64,000 nt of DNA from Flavobacterium silvaticum (GCF_012911565.1 NZ_JAAMPU010000108.1:62001-126000), one strand, 5' to 3'. Positions 9,076-19,546 are shown, counted from the stretch's first letter. Notes: generated by a model not told the origin, from the sequence alone. Made by a program: numbers and translations.

Positions 9076-9107
9076 ATTATTCATTGTTAATTATTCATTG
9101 TTAATTC
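9076..9107. repeat. Heptamer-period tract (ATTATTC/ATTGTTA words)
   Basis: Two copies of the 14-base unit ATTATTCATTGTTA lie head to tail immediately before the NdpA-like start codon, so the tract forms the leader of that gene. Confidence 0.6.
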
Positions 9108-9110
9108 AAC

Positions 9111-10169
9111 ATGATCAACCTCTACAACACCCAAATCGAATCCCTTTCCCTTCACCGCGTGGGCAACAAAAGCCGTAACGAAGGTGTATTCCTTTCTGAA
9201 AAACCAACAACTGTAAGCGACGAACTCATGCCGCTTATCAAGGAATTTTTCTTTAAGCCGTTCCGTGAGAAAGAAGAGAACTATTATCGGTTCGCCCACG
9301 AAGTCGATTTGGAATACAACGATATGTACAAGCTCGCGACCGAGATTTTCACGAATCCGGATTCAGCTCCCGAAGTATCAAAGAAAATCACCCAGTTGCT
9401 GTACGACCAATCGAACCATCCGCACATCAAAAACGGGGAAGTTTATGTGACTTATCTCACACACCTGACCATTGACAATAATCCGGTCGATGCCATCGGA
9501 ATCTTCAAAAGCGAAGTCCAGAGCGACTTTTTGCAGTTCGAGGAAAAAGGCACGACGCTCGAAATGTTATTGCAGCACGGCATCAGCCTGAACCGTCTCG
9601 ACAAAGGCTGTCTTATCTTCAATTATAAAAAAGAAGAAGGTTATAAGATTTTATCTGTCGACAGTAATCGATACGATGCGCGTTACTGGCTCGAACATTT
9701 CCTGTCTGTCGATGCTTTTGAAGACGAAAACTTCATGACCAAAAAATATCTCAAATTCTGCCAGGGCTTTGCCAAAGATGTGGTTTTTCCAGCCGAAGAC
9801 AAGAAAGAGGAAGTTATGTTCATGAACCGTTCGGTCAACTATTTCGCAAAGAACGATGAATTCGAAGAGACCAATTTCCTCAATGAAGTCCTCGACAATC
9901 CGGAACTTATACCTGAATTCAAGAATTACAAGGTTGACAAAGGCGCCAAATATTCTATAGAAGACGTCACGAACTTTCCAATCGCAAACGCAGCCGTAAC
10001 AGATGCCAGAAAAGGAATCAAGAACGTCATCAACCTCGACACAAACATCCAGATAAAACTCGATTTCATTAATCCGGAAAGCGCCGAGAAATTCGTCGAA
10101 AAAGGCTGGGACGAGGAAAAGCAGATGTATTATTATTTGGTGTATTTTAACAAGGAGCAGAAGTCGTAA
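9111..10169 (+). CDS. Nucleoid-associated protein, NdpA/YejK family
   Basis: The 352-residue protein matches the 37-kDa nucleoid-associated family. It has an N-terminal region with a conserved SLHRVGNKSRNEGVFLS stretch, a central YVTYLTHLTIDNNPVDAIGIFK segment type, and LDKGCLIFNYKKEEGYKI. The C-terminal half includes AKDVVFPAEDKKEE and NEVLDNPELIPEFKNYK. In E. coli the homologue is found with the nucleoid; its biochemical role is poorly known. The gene is flanked by low-complexity repeats on both sides. Confidence 0.85.
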   Translation: MINLYNTQIESLSLHRVGNKSRNEGVFLSEKPTTVSDELMPLIKEFFFKPFREKEENYYRFAHEVDLEYNDMYKLATEIFTNPDSAPEVSKKITQLLYDQSNHPHIKNGEVYVTYLTHLTIDNNPVDAIGIFKSEVQSDFLQFEEKGTTLEMLLQHGISLNRLDKGCLIFNYKKEEGYKILSVDSNRYDARYWLEHFLSVDAFEDENFMTKKYLKFCQGFAKDVVFPAEDKKEEVMFMNRSVNYFAKNDEFEETNFLNEVLDNPELIPEFKNYKVDKGAKYSIEDVTNFPIANAAVTDARKGIKNVINLDTNIQIKLDFINPESAEKFVEKGWDEEKQMYYYLVYFNKEQKS

Positions 10170-10171
10170 CA

Positions 10172-10280
10172 GAGGCGAGAAGCAAGAAGCAAGAAGCAAG
10201 AGGCAAGAAACCGGAGCAAAAAAAACTCTTGGTGTCTTGCCTCTTGCTTCTTGCAGCGCAGCGGTCTTGCTTCTCGCCTC
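10172..10280. repeat. Large imperfect cruciform built from 7-base words
   Basis: Two nested perfect inverted repeats are visible. A 20-bp arm at 10189-10208 pairs with 10235-10254, and a 16-bp arm at 10172-10187 pairs with 10265-10280. The left arm consists of AGAAGCA-type words repeated about every 7 bases. It begins 2 bases after the NdpA-like stop codon and could act as a 3' hairpin, but no T-tract follows. Confidence 0.85.
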
Positions 10281-10346
10281 TCGCCTCTTCGCGCAACCAT
10301 TTCCAACAAATCTTATCTCGTTACCAGAACCAATAAATTTCCCGTT

Positions 10347-10919
10347 ATGAAAATGAGATTGCTATTCCTTTTATTTCCAGTCGTGTTCTTATCAGCCTGC
10401 ACTGACAACGACGACAACCAACCCCTTACCGACACAACCGACAAAGTTCTTTTACTCCGTGTCGATTATCTTACAAACAACTTCGAAGCTGGCGAGGAAC
10501 TCAGTTTTGAAGGGCCACAAACCACTTTTACCGTTTCAAATGAATATGTATCACCGGGGGATTTCGGGTATCTCAAATTGTCTTATGACGAAAAAGAAGC
10601 TTTATTATTCCATGGTGAAATTATCTGGAACGGAACCGGTTCATTGATATTCCCTCAAAATTTCACAGATGCAAGTGAATTCGAATATGTACTGACCGAA
10701 GATTATATTACTCCGGCTTCCGGGTTTGAAAACGTATTCAATTCAAACAACGAACCTTTCAACTCCGACGCTATCTGGAGTCATGTACAGGGATTGCGAA
10801 TCGTTCGGGATTATCTCAACGCCAATCCAACGGCAACCGTAAAATTCTTTCTGTACACACCAAGTGTCGGTTTCGGTAACCCGGCCGATTGGGATTGGTA
10901 TTTTATCCTTAAAAACTAG
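10347..10919 (+). CDS. Lipoprotein of unknown function
   Basis: The start at 10347 is chosen because it begins a lipoprotein signal (MKMRLLFLLFPVVFLSAC, Cys at residue 18). The upstream in-frame stretch runs through the repeat and is not protein-like. The mature 170 residues are acidic, begin with a TDNDDN linker, and are predicted to be mostly beta. Lipidation and export to the outer membrane are likely. No family is recognised. A terminator follows at 10949. Confidence 0.75.
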   Translation: MKMRLLFLLFPVVFLSACTDNDDNQPLTDTTDKVLLLRVDYLTNNFEAGEELSFEGPQTTFTVSNEYVSPGDFGYLKLSYDEKEALLFHGEIIWNGTGSLIFPQNFTDASEFEYVLTEDYITPASGFENVFNSNNEPFNSDAIWSHVQGLRIVRDYLNANPTATVKFFLYTPSVGFGNPADWDWYFILKN

Positions 10920-10948
10920 GTTATTGATTTTTGGTTATTAATTCGGGG

Positions 10949-10981
10949 AAGCGCCTTGCTGAATGTGAGGCGCTTTTTTTT
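10949..10981 (+). terminator. Rho-independent terminator
   Basis: AAGCGCCT (10949-10956) and AGGCGCTT (10968-10975) form an 8-bp stem followed by at least six T. Confidence 0.88.
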
Positions 10982-11049
10982 AGTACCTTCATCGAGTAAC
11001 AAAAAACCATGGGCTTCGTCACACAGCCGGAACCAAAACCAGACATTCT

Positions 11050-11952
11050 TTGGAAACAATACTCTCCATTAAAAACCTGCACAAAAAATACAAATATGTG
11101 CATGCCGTGAACAACGTGTCTTTCGACATACAAAAAGGAAATGTTTACGGAATCCTGGGGCCAAATGGCTCTGGAAAATCAACAACTCTTGGCATTGTGC
11201 TCAATGTAGTCAATAAAACATCGGGCGATTTTGAATGGTTTTCGGGAAAACTCACTACTTCCGAAGCGCTCAAAAAAGTAGGCGCCATCATTGAAAGGCC
11301 AAATTTCTATCCGTACATGACCGCCGTCCAGAATCTGCAACTGGTATGCAAGATCAAGGGAATAGGGTTTGAAAAGGTCGATGAAAAACTCGCTCTTGTT
11401 GGGTTGCTTGAAAGAAAAGACAGCCACTTCCGGACATTTTCCCTTGGAATGAAACAGCGTCTGGCGATTGCCTCTGCCCTTCTTAACGATCCTGAAATAC
11501 TGATTCTTGACGAACCTACCAACGGTCTCGATCCCCAGGGAATTCACCAGATTCGCGATATCATAAAAGTTATAGCCGCAAAAGGAACTACAATTTTACT
11601 CGCTTCGCATTTACTCGATGAAGTAGAAAAAGTCTGTTCACACGTGGTTGTTTTGCAAAAGGGAATTATACTGTATTCGGGCAGGGTCGACGCCATGTCA
11701 TCTGGAGAAGGGTTTCTGGAAATAGATTCAGCCGATCGCAAAGCACTCAAAAGTGCGCTTTCTGATCATCCCGGAATTGGGAATATCACAGAAGAAGACG
11801 GAAAGATTACGGCAGTTCTTACCCAAGCTGTCGGAGCATCTGACATCAACCGCTATCTTTTTGAAAAAGGCATCACCGTGAGCCATCTGGTAAAACGCAA
11901 AACCAGCCTTGAAGAACAATTCCTGAACCTTACCGAAAAATCAAAGAAATGA
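11050..11952 (+). CDS. ABC transporter ATP-binding protein
   Basis: This is a 300-residue ATPase of the BcrA/CcmA-like exporter class. It has Walker A GPNGSGKST (residues 37-45), signature FSLGMKQRL, Walker B ILILDEPTNGLDP and an H-loop in LLASHLLDE. The start appears to be TTG at 11050, because no in-frame ATG lies upstream of the Walker A region; the ATG at 11009 is out of frame. The stop overlaps the ATG of the permease gene by 4 bases (ATGA), so the two are translationally coupled. It powers export or membrane remodelling with that permease; the substrate is unknown. Confidence 0.93.
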   Translation: METILSIKNLHKKYKYVHAVNNVSFDIQKGNVYGILGPNGSGKSTTLGIVLNVVNKTSGDFEWFSGKLTTSEALKKVGAIIERPNFYPYMTAVQNLQLVCKIKGIGFEKVDEKLALVGLLERKDSHFRTFSLGMKQRLAIASALLNDPEILILDEPTNGLDPQGIHQIRDIIKVIAAKGTTILLASHLLDEVEKVCSHVVVLQKGIILYSGRVDAMSSGEGFLEIDSADRKALKSALSDHPGIGNITEEDGKITAVLTQAVGASDINRYLFEKGITVSHLVKRKTSLEEQFLNLTEKSKK

Positions 11953-12782
11953 AACGACTGATATCTATAGAACTCCAAAAATTGTGGCAAAGTCGCGCCA
12001 GTCGTGTACTCATCATCATTTATTTTTCCCTGCTCTTCTTTATGGCATTGCTTGGTGCCATCAATATTGACTTTGGGAACATCAAACTCGGTGTAAAAGA
12101 CCTGGGGATTCTCAATTTCCCGATAATCTGGCATATTACTGCCTATCTCGCCTCGTGGTTCAAGCTTTTCCTGGCCATTGTCATAATATCCATGATTGCA
12201 AACGAATATTCTTATGGAACTTTAAAACAAAACCTTATTGACGGCCTGACCAAAAAAGAATTCATCGCTTCAAAAGGCTTTACGGTATTATTGCTTTCAG
12301 GTACTTCTACACTTTTCGTTTTTGTGATAACCCTTGTTTTGGGATATTCGTTTTCTTCATTTACCGAAACCTCGATTGTCTTTTCGCGAATGGAATATCT
12401 TCCCGCTTATTTTCTAAAACTCGCCGGATTCTATTCGATATGCCTATTCGCCGGAATCCTTGTCAAAAGATCGGCTTTTGCTTTGGGTGCCATTTTCGTT
12501 TGGTGGATAATCGAAAAGCTGATGACCCTGGCCCTATGGTTCATTTTCCACAGCGGCGATAAGATAGACGCATTTTCCCGATTCTTTCCGTTGGAATCCA
12601 TGTCTAATCTCATAGATGAACCCTTCACTAAAATAGGTATCGTTCGCTCTGCAGGTCAGGCTATGGGAGTTCCGAAATTTGCAGATCCGGGTGTCAGTTT
12701 CCTTAGCATGTTCATTGTTTTATGCTGGATAGTTATTTTTGTGTTAAGTTCATACCGACTACTTCAGAAACGTGATTTGTAA
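11949..12782 (+). CDS. ABC-2 type transporter permease
   Basis: The 277-residue membrane protein has about six hydrophobic segments (near residues 17-38, 60-85, 100-130, 145-165, 170-195 and 245-270) in the ABC-2 arrangement. The motif ANEYSYGTLKQNLIDGLTKKEFIASK between segments 2 and 3 is typical of this group in sense, with a NEYSYGT core. It starts inside the stop codon of the ATPase gene and would form the transmembrane half of that exporter. Confidence 0.9.
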   Translation: MKRLISIELQKLWQSRASRVLIIIYFSLLFFMALLGAINIDFGNIKLGVKDLGILNFPIIWHITAYLASWFKLFLAIVIISMIANEYSYGTLKQNLIDGLTKKEFIASKGFTVLLLSGTSTLFVFVITLVLGYSFSSFTETSIVFSRMEYLPAYFLKLAGFYSICLFAGILVKRSAFALGAIFVWWIIEKLMTLALWFIFHSGDKIDAFSRFFPLESMSNLIDEPFTKIGIVRSAGQAMGVPKFADPGVSFLSMFIVLCWIVIFVLSSYRLLQKRDL

Positions 12783-12797
12783 GTATCTTTGCCGGCC

Positions 12798-15071
12798 ATG
12801 CGCCTGCAGAGAATTTCCATTGTTTTCATACTGATACTGAGCTCAATCAGCCTCAGTGCCCAATACATTTCCGTCCAGGAGAACTATACGGTTCCGGAAC
12901 TTGTAAACGACATTCTCATTGACAATCCATGTGCATCTGCCTCTAACGTGGTTGGAGGCGGCTGGACATTTACCTCCGGAAGCAGCTTTGGCGCTTTCCA
13001 GGATAACGGCAGCGGATTTCCTTTTGCCAACGGCGTTGTCCTTACTACCGGACGTGCGGCCGCAGCTCCAGGCCCGAATGACAGCCTTTTGAGTGACGGC
13101 CCGACCAACTGGATCGGAGATAACGATCTGGAAAATGCGCTTGGTGTCAGCAATACCATAAATGCCACGGTTCTTGAATTCGACTTTTTGCCGCTGGCGA
13201 ATAAGTTCAGTTTTGATTATATCTTTTCATCGGAACAATACCTGACGAACCCATCTCCAAATCAATGTAATTATACAGATGGATTTGCCTTCCTGCTCAA
13301 AAAAGCGAACACGTCCGACCCGTATCAAAACCTCGCACTTGTCCCAAATACAACGACTCCGGTACTTGTAAATACGGTTCGTGGGCCGGGAACAATTTGT
13401 CCTGAGGCAAATCCGCAATGGTTCGATGCCTTCAATGGTTCAAACCATCAGACCAATTATAACGGACAAACGAAAATCATGACGGCTGGCGCATCCGTCG
13501 TCCCAAATGAGCTCTATCATATCAAAATCGTGATTGCCGATCAGGGAAATAACCTGTATGATTCCGCTTTGTTCCTAGGCGGCGGAAGCTTCAAAGTGAC
13601 CAAAGACCTTGGCCCCGACCGGTTAATCGCAACCGGAAATCCATTGTGTCCGAACGCCACACTTTTGCTCGACGCGACTGAAACAGGAGCTACTTCCTAT
13701 CAATGGTTTAAAAATGACGTAGCGCTTCCGTTTGAGACATCGGCTACTTATACCGTAACATCCGCCGGAAATTATTCTGTTGAAATCGGGCTCAATACAA
13801 GTTGTAATGAAACGGGTGAAATTGAAGTCGAATATGGTTCCGGGCCTGCGATCAACAATGCTTCGCTGGTGCAATGTGATGCAGATTTTGACGGAATCGG
13901 AGTTTTTGACCTGACATCGGCTGCAGGGCAAATTCTTTCCGTCCCGACAAATGTCGTAAATATGGTATTCTTTACCACTTATGCCGATGCGGTAAGCGGT
14001 GTCAATGAAGAAATCCAGAATCCTACGGCCTTTAGCAGCGCTCCAACCACGGTTTATGTGCGAGCTACCGACGATAACGGCTGCGTAGGTGTTTCCGAAT
14101 TGGCATTATCTCTCGCCTCTGTTCCAACAACGCCGGTTTCTTATTCCAAATGTGACACTGATTTCCAGGACGGGATTTCAAATTTCATCCTTTCTTCAGA
14201 AATTACGCCTTTGCTGACGTTTCCCTCTTCGGCGACAGTCACCTATTATTCTTCAGTTGCTGATGCCGATTCGAACCTAAACCCACTTGCCGATTCTTTT
14301 ACCAATTCAGTCCCGGATCAGCAGCAGATTTTTGCTAAAATCACCAATGGCGTGGATTGTGGCGGAATCATCCCGATTGAACTGGAAGTCCGTTCCATCG
14401 ACCCGGATATTCTGGAAACAGATACCTTATCCATCTGCAACAATCAACCTGCGACACTTTCCGTTGACGGGACTTTTGACTCTTATTTGTGGCCTGATAC
14501 TTCCACAGGCAATCAACTCGTGGTTTCGACATCTGGAAATTACAATGTTCAGGTTACGACTCTCGGTTGTACTTACACCAAAAATTTTGTGGTGAACCAA
14601 CCTCAAAATCCGGTTTACGTGACTTCTGATGTCGTCGAATTTTCTGGCTTTGACAATCAACTGACAATTATTTTTGATGGGACAGGCGATTATTCGTTTT
14701 CTATCGACGGAACGACTTTCCAGCAAAATCCAACATTTACAGGTTTGGCTGCCGGAGAATATACCGTTTACATCAGGGAAAATGAATGCGGAAATCTTTT
14801 TGGACCGTATGCCGTAACCATTCTGGATTATCCTCGTTTTTTTACCCCGAATGCTGACGGATACAACGATGTGTGGAAAATCAAAAACCTTGAAGCCGGA
14901 AGCACCGTAACTATTTTTGACCGTTATGGTAAAATGGTGAAGCAAATTTCAGGCACATCATACTGGGACGGAACCTATCTTGGCAAGCCTTTACCTTCCA
15001 CAGATTACTGGTTTGTACTTGACCGGATTGGGAAACCTGCGTTAAAAGCGCACTTTTCACTAAAACGATAG
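12798..15071 (+). CDS. T9SS type B cell-surface protein with choice-of-anchor L domain
   Basis: Translation likely starts at the ATG at 12798 (MRLQRISIVFILIL, signal peptide) rather than a TTG three codons earlier, giving 757 residues. The choice-of-anchor L domain covers about residues 30-260 (FDYIFSSEQYL, DGFAFLLKK). Ig-like or PKD-like beta segments with paired Cys follow. The C-terminal 80 residues are a gliding-motility type sorting domain (FFTPNADGYNDVWKI, FDRYGKMV, YWDGTYLGKPLP, HFSLKR). Such proteins pass the outer membrane by the type IX system and are attached or released. The next gene, 23 bp away, encodes a second one. Confidence 0.92.
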   Translation: MRLQRISIVFILILSSISLSAQYISVQENYTVPELVNDILIDNPCASASNVVGGGWTFTSGSSFGAFQDNGSGFPFANGVVLTTGRAAAAPGPNDSLLSDGPTNWIGDNDLENALGVSNTINATVLEFDFLPLANKFSFDYIFSSEQYLTNPSPNQCNYTDGFAFLLKKANTSDPYQNLALVPNTTTPVLVNTVRGPGTICPEANPQWFDAFNGSNHQTNYNGQTKIMTAGASVVPNELYHIKIVIADQGNNLYDSALFLGGGSFKVTKDLGPDRLIATGNPLCPNATLLLDATETGATSYQWFKNDVALPFETSATYTVTSAGNYSVEIGLNTSCNETGEIEVEYGSGPAINNASLVQCDADFDGIGVFDLTSAAGQILSVPTNVVNMVFFTTYADAVSGVNEEIQNPTAFSSAPTTVYVRATDDNGCVGVSELALSLASVPTTPVSYSKCDTDFQDGISNFILSSEITPLLTFPSSATVTYYSSVADADSNLNPLADSFTNSVPDQQQIFAKITNGVDCGGIIPIELEVRSIDPDILETDTLSICNNQPATLSVDGTFDSYLWPDTSTGNQLVVSTSGNYNVQVTTLGCTYTKNFVVNQPQNPVYVTSDVVEFSGFDNQLTIIFDGTGDYSFSIDGTTFQQNPTFTGLAAGEYTVYIRENECGNLFGPYAVTILDYPRFFTPNADGYNDVWKIKNLEAGSTVTIFDRYGKMVKQISGTSYWDGTYLGKPLPSTDYWFVLDRIGKPALKAHFSLKR

Positions 15072-15094
15072 CGTTGATTTCCTACTTTTAAATC

Positions 15095-18000
15095 ATGAAA
15101 CGAATTTTACTGTTCATATGCCTGTGTCTCTGGCTTTCAGGCCAGGCCCAATTTAGCAAGACGCATTACATTCCGCCTTTGTCGGGGTCAGATAATGTGC
15201 TTTCTGAAGAACAGTTTCTATATGTTTCGACTCCAAGTGTAGCTACCGTAAATTTCCGCGTCATTTATCTGGGCGGTGAAATCATAGAAGGAACGGTTTC
15301 ACGCGATACGCCTTATGTCCTTTCGATGGGTTTTGTGATAGAAAACAATTCCCAGATACTTGTGCCTTCATTTGGCGCAGATCAGATATTATCCAATAAA
15401 GGAATTATCATTGAGGCGGACGATTTGGTGTATGCATCCATCCGCCTGATAGCTGGAAACGGAAACCAGGCCGGTGAACTCGTATCAAAAGGATTGGCCG
15501 CACTCGGAACCGATTTTCGCGTAGGTGCAATGGTCAATACACTTATGGATGACTATTCCGATGTTCATTATACATTCGCTTCTGTACTGGCTACCGAGAA
15601 CAATACAGTTGTCACTTTTTCAGATATTAAGCCCGGTGCAAGTTTGGTAAACAGTAGTACTGGCTCAAACACTTTTTCGATAACTCTCAACAGTGGAGAA
15701 AGTTATGTTGCCGCTTGTGAAGGACCTTTGAATGTAAATCGTGATGCCCTGATTGGCATGCACATCCAATCTGACAAACCGATAGCGGTAAACTGTGGTT
15801 CTTTTGGCGGAACCAACGGCGAACTGTTCAACCTGGATTTAGGGTTCGACCAGATTGTTTCAAGTGAAAGGACCGGTAAGGATTACATCTTTATCAAAAG
15901 TACCGGGAGCGACCCCGTAGAGAAAATCCTGCTCGTCGCCAACGAAAACAACACCGAAATTTTCCTTTCCGGAAACGCGACTCCATCTTACACGATGAAT
16001 GCAGGCGATTATATCACTATCGACGGACTTCAGTTCGGCCCGAATGGAAACCTGTTTGTCCATTCCTCAAAAAACGTTTTTGCCTATCAAAGCATAGGTG
16101 ACGATGGCAGGCCGGATCAGGCAAACCAGGAACTTTTCTTTGTCCCGCCTTTAAGTTGTGAAACGCCAAGGATTATCGACAATATCCCACTGATCGACCT
16201 TGTAGGCAACAGACAATTCACCGGACGCATCACTTTGGTGACCGAAGCCGGCTCGACACTTACTTTCAACAACGATGGCACCGACTACACGCTCGGAGGA
16301 TTGATAGGAATTGGCGCAACCGTTTCCGGACCATTGAGTGTGGAAGGAAATGCAGGATTCGAAACCTACGTCATCAGCGGCTTAAGCGGGAATGTAGCGG
16401 TAACATCAACCACGCAACTATATTTGGCAAGTTATGGTTCGAGCGACGCGGCAACATTCGGAGGCTATTATTCAGGCTTTACGTTCCGGCCTGAAATTTC
16501 ACAGGAATCACTCGATACAAGTTCCGAAAATTGCCTCCCTAATCTACAACTTGGCGTAAACGAAGTCACCGGATTTGACACCTATCAATGGTTCTTCAAC
16601 GAGCTTGCTATAACCGGCGCCACTCAATCTACTTATGTTCCTACCAGCCCCGGATATTATTATGTGCGTGCGGCAATCAGCGCTTGTAATACGGAACTCG
16701 AATCTGAAAAACTGCCCGTGAGTACCTGTGCGCCTGATTCAGATGCCGATGGCGTCAACGACAACCTCGATCTGGATCTGGATAACGACGGGCTTTTGAA
16801 TTGTACGGAATCATTTGGCGATGCCAATGTAAATTTGGCTACAGCTTCTGGCGGAACCATCGCAGCCGGAAACTATTTAAATACATTTACACTTTCATTT
16901 CCCTCAGGAACCGGAACTGCAGCTACAAATCCATACAGCGGGTATGCAAACGGAAATTTCACGACCCGTACAACGGCCGGCGAAGGAAATTCTTCGATAA
17001 TCCAATTCAATTTTGCTTCGCCAATGCCAATTATGCTACAATATCCAATGGAAGATATGGCTGCAGAAAGTTTTAATGATGCAACCGAATACCGGATTTC
17101 CGTTCCCGCCGGACAAACTATTTCTATCGACGACCCAGATCATCAGTTATTAATAGACACTAATTGCGATGGCGTTTTTGAAAACGGTGTGTTGCGTCAT
17201 TCGTCTTTTGAAATCCGGTTCCGATTGAATTCCGGCGTCCCGATAGCAGCGGGTGCAGGTACGTTTAAGATCCGGTCGCATTCGGCTTCGCAGCTTAAAG
17301 TGACGCATATCAATTTGTCCGGAACAGCTGCGAATTCGAGCACATTGAAATTGGTAGCCACGTGTCTTCCCAAAGATTCGGACGCAGACGGAATTCCTGA
17401 TGCCGAAGACCTCGACAGCGATAACGACGGAATCATGGACCTGTATGAAATTCAGGGCGGGAATGCCCTGTCTGTTTCCGGGACAGATTCGAATGCCGAC
17501 GGACACGATGATGCCTTCAATTCCATTACATCGGCTGTAGATACGGATACCGATGGCATTCCCGATTATCTCGATCTTGACAGCGATAACAACGGCGTCT
17601 ATGATTTGACCGAATCCGGATTGCCAATACCTGATGCGAATGCAGATGGCATTGCCGACGGAAGTAACTTTGGGACAAACGGATTGCTTGATTCAATAGA
17701 AACATTTGCGGACAGCGGAACTCCGGTTCAGTCGATAACAGATACAGATTCTGATGGGATTCCTGATTTTATTTCAAGTGACAACGACGGAGATGGTTGC
17801 AACGATGTGATAGAAGCCGGTTTTTCAGATGCCAATGCCGATGGTTTCCTCGAAGATGTTTCCCCTGTAACGGTCAACCCCAAAGGTGTCGTAACAGCTG
17901 CAACAGGATACACCACCCCAAATCCCGATATTAACATTATTTCCCCAATTGACATTTCACAGCAGCCTCAACCCGTAAATCCTGTTTGTGAAGGCGAGGC

Positions 18001-19546
18001 GGCCCAATTCGGGATTACGGTGAATGCTGGGGTCACCATACAATGGGAAGTCAGTCATGACGGGATTAACTTTACGGCTGCAACAGATCCGGTGCTTTAT
18101 TCGGGTTCCGATTCTTCCCAATTTACAGTGCTATGGCCTGTATTTTCCATGAACGGCGACCAATTTCGTGCTAATTTGTCAAGATCCGGAAATGCGTGTG
18201 GGAAAATTTCATCAGCCGTTACGCTTCAGGTACAAACGCCTCCTTCAATAATCTCGGCAGAACTTATACAGTGCGAACCTGATTTGGTTCCCAACGGGTT
18301 GACGACATTCAATCTGCAACAAGCCGATGCATACTTTGGGTCGCCATCCGAACCGTATTCCGTTCGTTATTTTCTTGATTTGCCACAAGCTATGGCCGGA
18401 ACTTCTCCGCTGAACAACATCTTCAATAATACTCTGAATCCGCAGCAACTCATTGCAGAAGTCACTTATACCAATTCCGGATGCCGCAGTTTCAGCAATT
18501 TACAATTAACTGTAATCAGCACGCCGGTACAACCGTTGACTTTTGCCCCGGTTTGTGAGAATCAGCTTGAGGAGGATGGTTTTGAAACCTTCGACCTGAC
18601 TTCGGCAGGTTTTGGCGGGGATTTATCGGAACTCACCTATTTCACGAGTCTTTCCGATGCGCTTCTTGAACTGAACCCGATTGCTTCACCTGCTACCTTT
18701 ACGAATACGAATCCGTATGTGCTGCAAACCATTTATGTGCGACGCGAAAACACCAATATCTGTAGCGATTTCTACTCTTTCCCGATACAGGTTTTGCAAC
18801 TACCACCAATAGATGGAACGCCAGATCTGGGGCCGCACATCGTCTGTAGAAATGAACCTGACGTGACCGTAACTCTTGAAGCCACTATTCTCGACGGGTC
18901 TTCACCTTTGTCCTATACGTATCAATGGACACTTGACGGACAAGTCTTACCGGGACTGAATGGCCCACAGATAACCGTTTCAGAAGCCGGTCTGTATCAG
19001 GTCGCCGTGACCGGAAATAATGGATGTACCAAGACCCGTGAATTTACCGTAACGGCTTCAAGCCAGGCCCTAATACAGGATGTTGCGATTACAGATTTAT
19101 CCCAGAACAATACGGTTGCGATCGTACTAGATCCGGCAAGCCTCGGTGATTATGAATACAGCATCGACGAACCGAATTTCTTTCAGGCCAGCAACCAGTT
19201 TTCTCATGTGATTCCCGGAATCCATACGGTTTATGTAAAAGATCTGAACGGATGTGCCCTTGCGACACAACAGATCAATGTGCTTGGCGTGTCGCCTTTT
19301 TTCAGTCCTAACTCCGACGGATATAACGATACGTGGATGCTCAAAGGAACCAGTAATTTGTATAATGCCAACGCGGATATTTATATTTTCGACAGATTCG
19401 GAAAACTGATAAAGCAATTGGCCGGCTTTAGTGCAGGTTGGGACGGCAGCCTCAACGGGCATCCGCTTCCGGCAGATGATTACTGGTATCGTATTGTGCT
19501 TGAGAATGGTCGGACGGCGACCGGACATTTTTCGTTGGTGAGATAG
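15095..19546 (+). CDS. Giant T9SS type B adhesin-like protein with IgGFc-binding-like and calcium-type repeats
   Basis: The product has 1483 residues and a signal peptide ending near residue 19 (SGQAQ). The first 450 residues resemble an IgGFc-binding-type domain (GSDNVLSEEQFLYVSTP and KPIAVNCGSFGG). Thrombospondin type 3-like Asp-rich repeats follow around 545-570, 760-785 and 795-880 (DSDADGIPDAEDLDSDNDG), which usually bind calcium. Ig-like segments precede the C-terminal type B sorting domain (FFSPNSDGYNDTWML, FDRFGKLIKQL, HFSLVR). It is likely a surface adhesin or filament. It is probably co-transcribed with the upstream surface protein gene. Confidence 0.92.
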   Translation: MKRILLFICLCLWLSGQAQFSKTHYIPPLSGSDNVLSEEQFLYVSTPSVATVNFRVIYLGGEIIEGTVSRDTPYVLSMGFVIENNSQILVPSFGADQILSNKGIIIEADDLVYASIRLIAGNGNQAGELVSKGLAALGTDFRVGAMVNTLMDDYSDVHYTFASVLATENNTVVTFSDIKPGASLVNSSTGSNTFSITLNSGESYVAACEGPLNVNRDALIGMHIQSDKPIAVNCGSFGGTNGELFNLDLGFDQIVSSERTGKDYIFIKSTGSDPVEKILLVANENNTEIFLSGNATPSYTMNAGDYITIDGLQFGPNGNLFVHSSKNVFAYQSIGDDGRPDQANQELFFVPPLSCETPRIIDNIPLIDLVGNRQFTGRITLVTEAGSTLTFNNDGTDYTLGGLIGIGATVSGPLSVEGNAGFETYVISGLSGNVAVTSTTQLYLASYGSSDAATFGGYYSGFTFRPEISQESLDTSSENCLPNLQLGVNEVTGFDTYQWFFNELAITGATQSTYVPTSPGYYYVRAAISACNTELESEKLPVSTCAPDSDADGVNDNLDLDLDNDGLLNCTESFGDANVNLATASGGTIAAGNYLNTFTLSFPSGTGTAATNPYSGYANGNFTTRTTAGEGNSSIIQFNFASPMPIMLQYPMEDMAAESFNDATEYRISVPAGQTISIDDPDHQLLIDTNCDGVFENGVLRHSSFEIRFRLNSGVPIAAGAGTFKIRSHSASQLKVTHINLSGTAANSSTLKLVATCLPKDSDADGIPDAEDLDSDNDGIMDLYEIQGGNALSVSGTDSNADGHDDAFNSITSAVDTDTDGIPDYLDLDSDNNGVYDLTESGLPIPDANADGIADGSNFGTNGLLDSIETFADSGTPVQSITDTDSDGIPDFISSDNDGDGCNDVIEAGFSDANADGFLEDVSPVTVNPKGVVTAATGYTTPNPDINIISPIDISQQPQPVNPVCEGEAAQFGITVNAGVTIQWEVSHDGINFTAATDPVLYSGSDSSQFTVLWPVFSMNGDQFRANLSRSGNACGKISSAVTLQVQTPPSIISAELIQCEPDLVPNGLTTFNLQQADAYFGSPSEPYSVRYFLDLPQAMAGTSPLNNIFNNTLNPQQLIAEVTYTNSGCRSFSNLQLTVISTPVQPLTFAPVCENQLEEDGFETFDLTSAGFGGDLSELTYFTSLSDALLELNPIASPATFTNTNPYVLQTIYVRRENTNICSDFYSFPIQVLQLPPIDGTPDLGPHIVCRNEPDVTVTLEATILDGSSPLSYTYQWTLDGQVLPGLNGPQITVSEAGLYQVAVTGNNGCTKTREFTVTASSQALIQDVAITDLSQNNTVAIVLDPASLGDYEYSIDEPNFFQASNQFSHVIPGIHTVYVKDLNGCALATQQINVLGVSPFFSPNSDGYNDTWMLKGTSNLYNANADIYIFDRFGKLIKQLAGFSAGWDGSLNGHPLPADDYWYRIVLENGRTATGHFSLVR

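Noticed and set aside
11009..11011. ATG start for the ABC ATPase
   Set aside because: It is out of frame with the Walker motifs; the TTG at 11050 is in frame.
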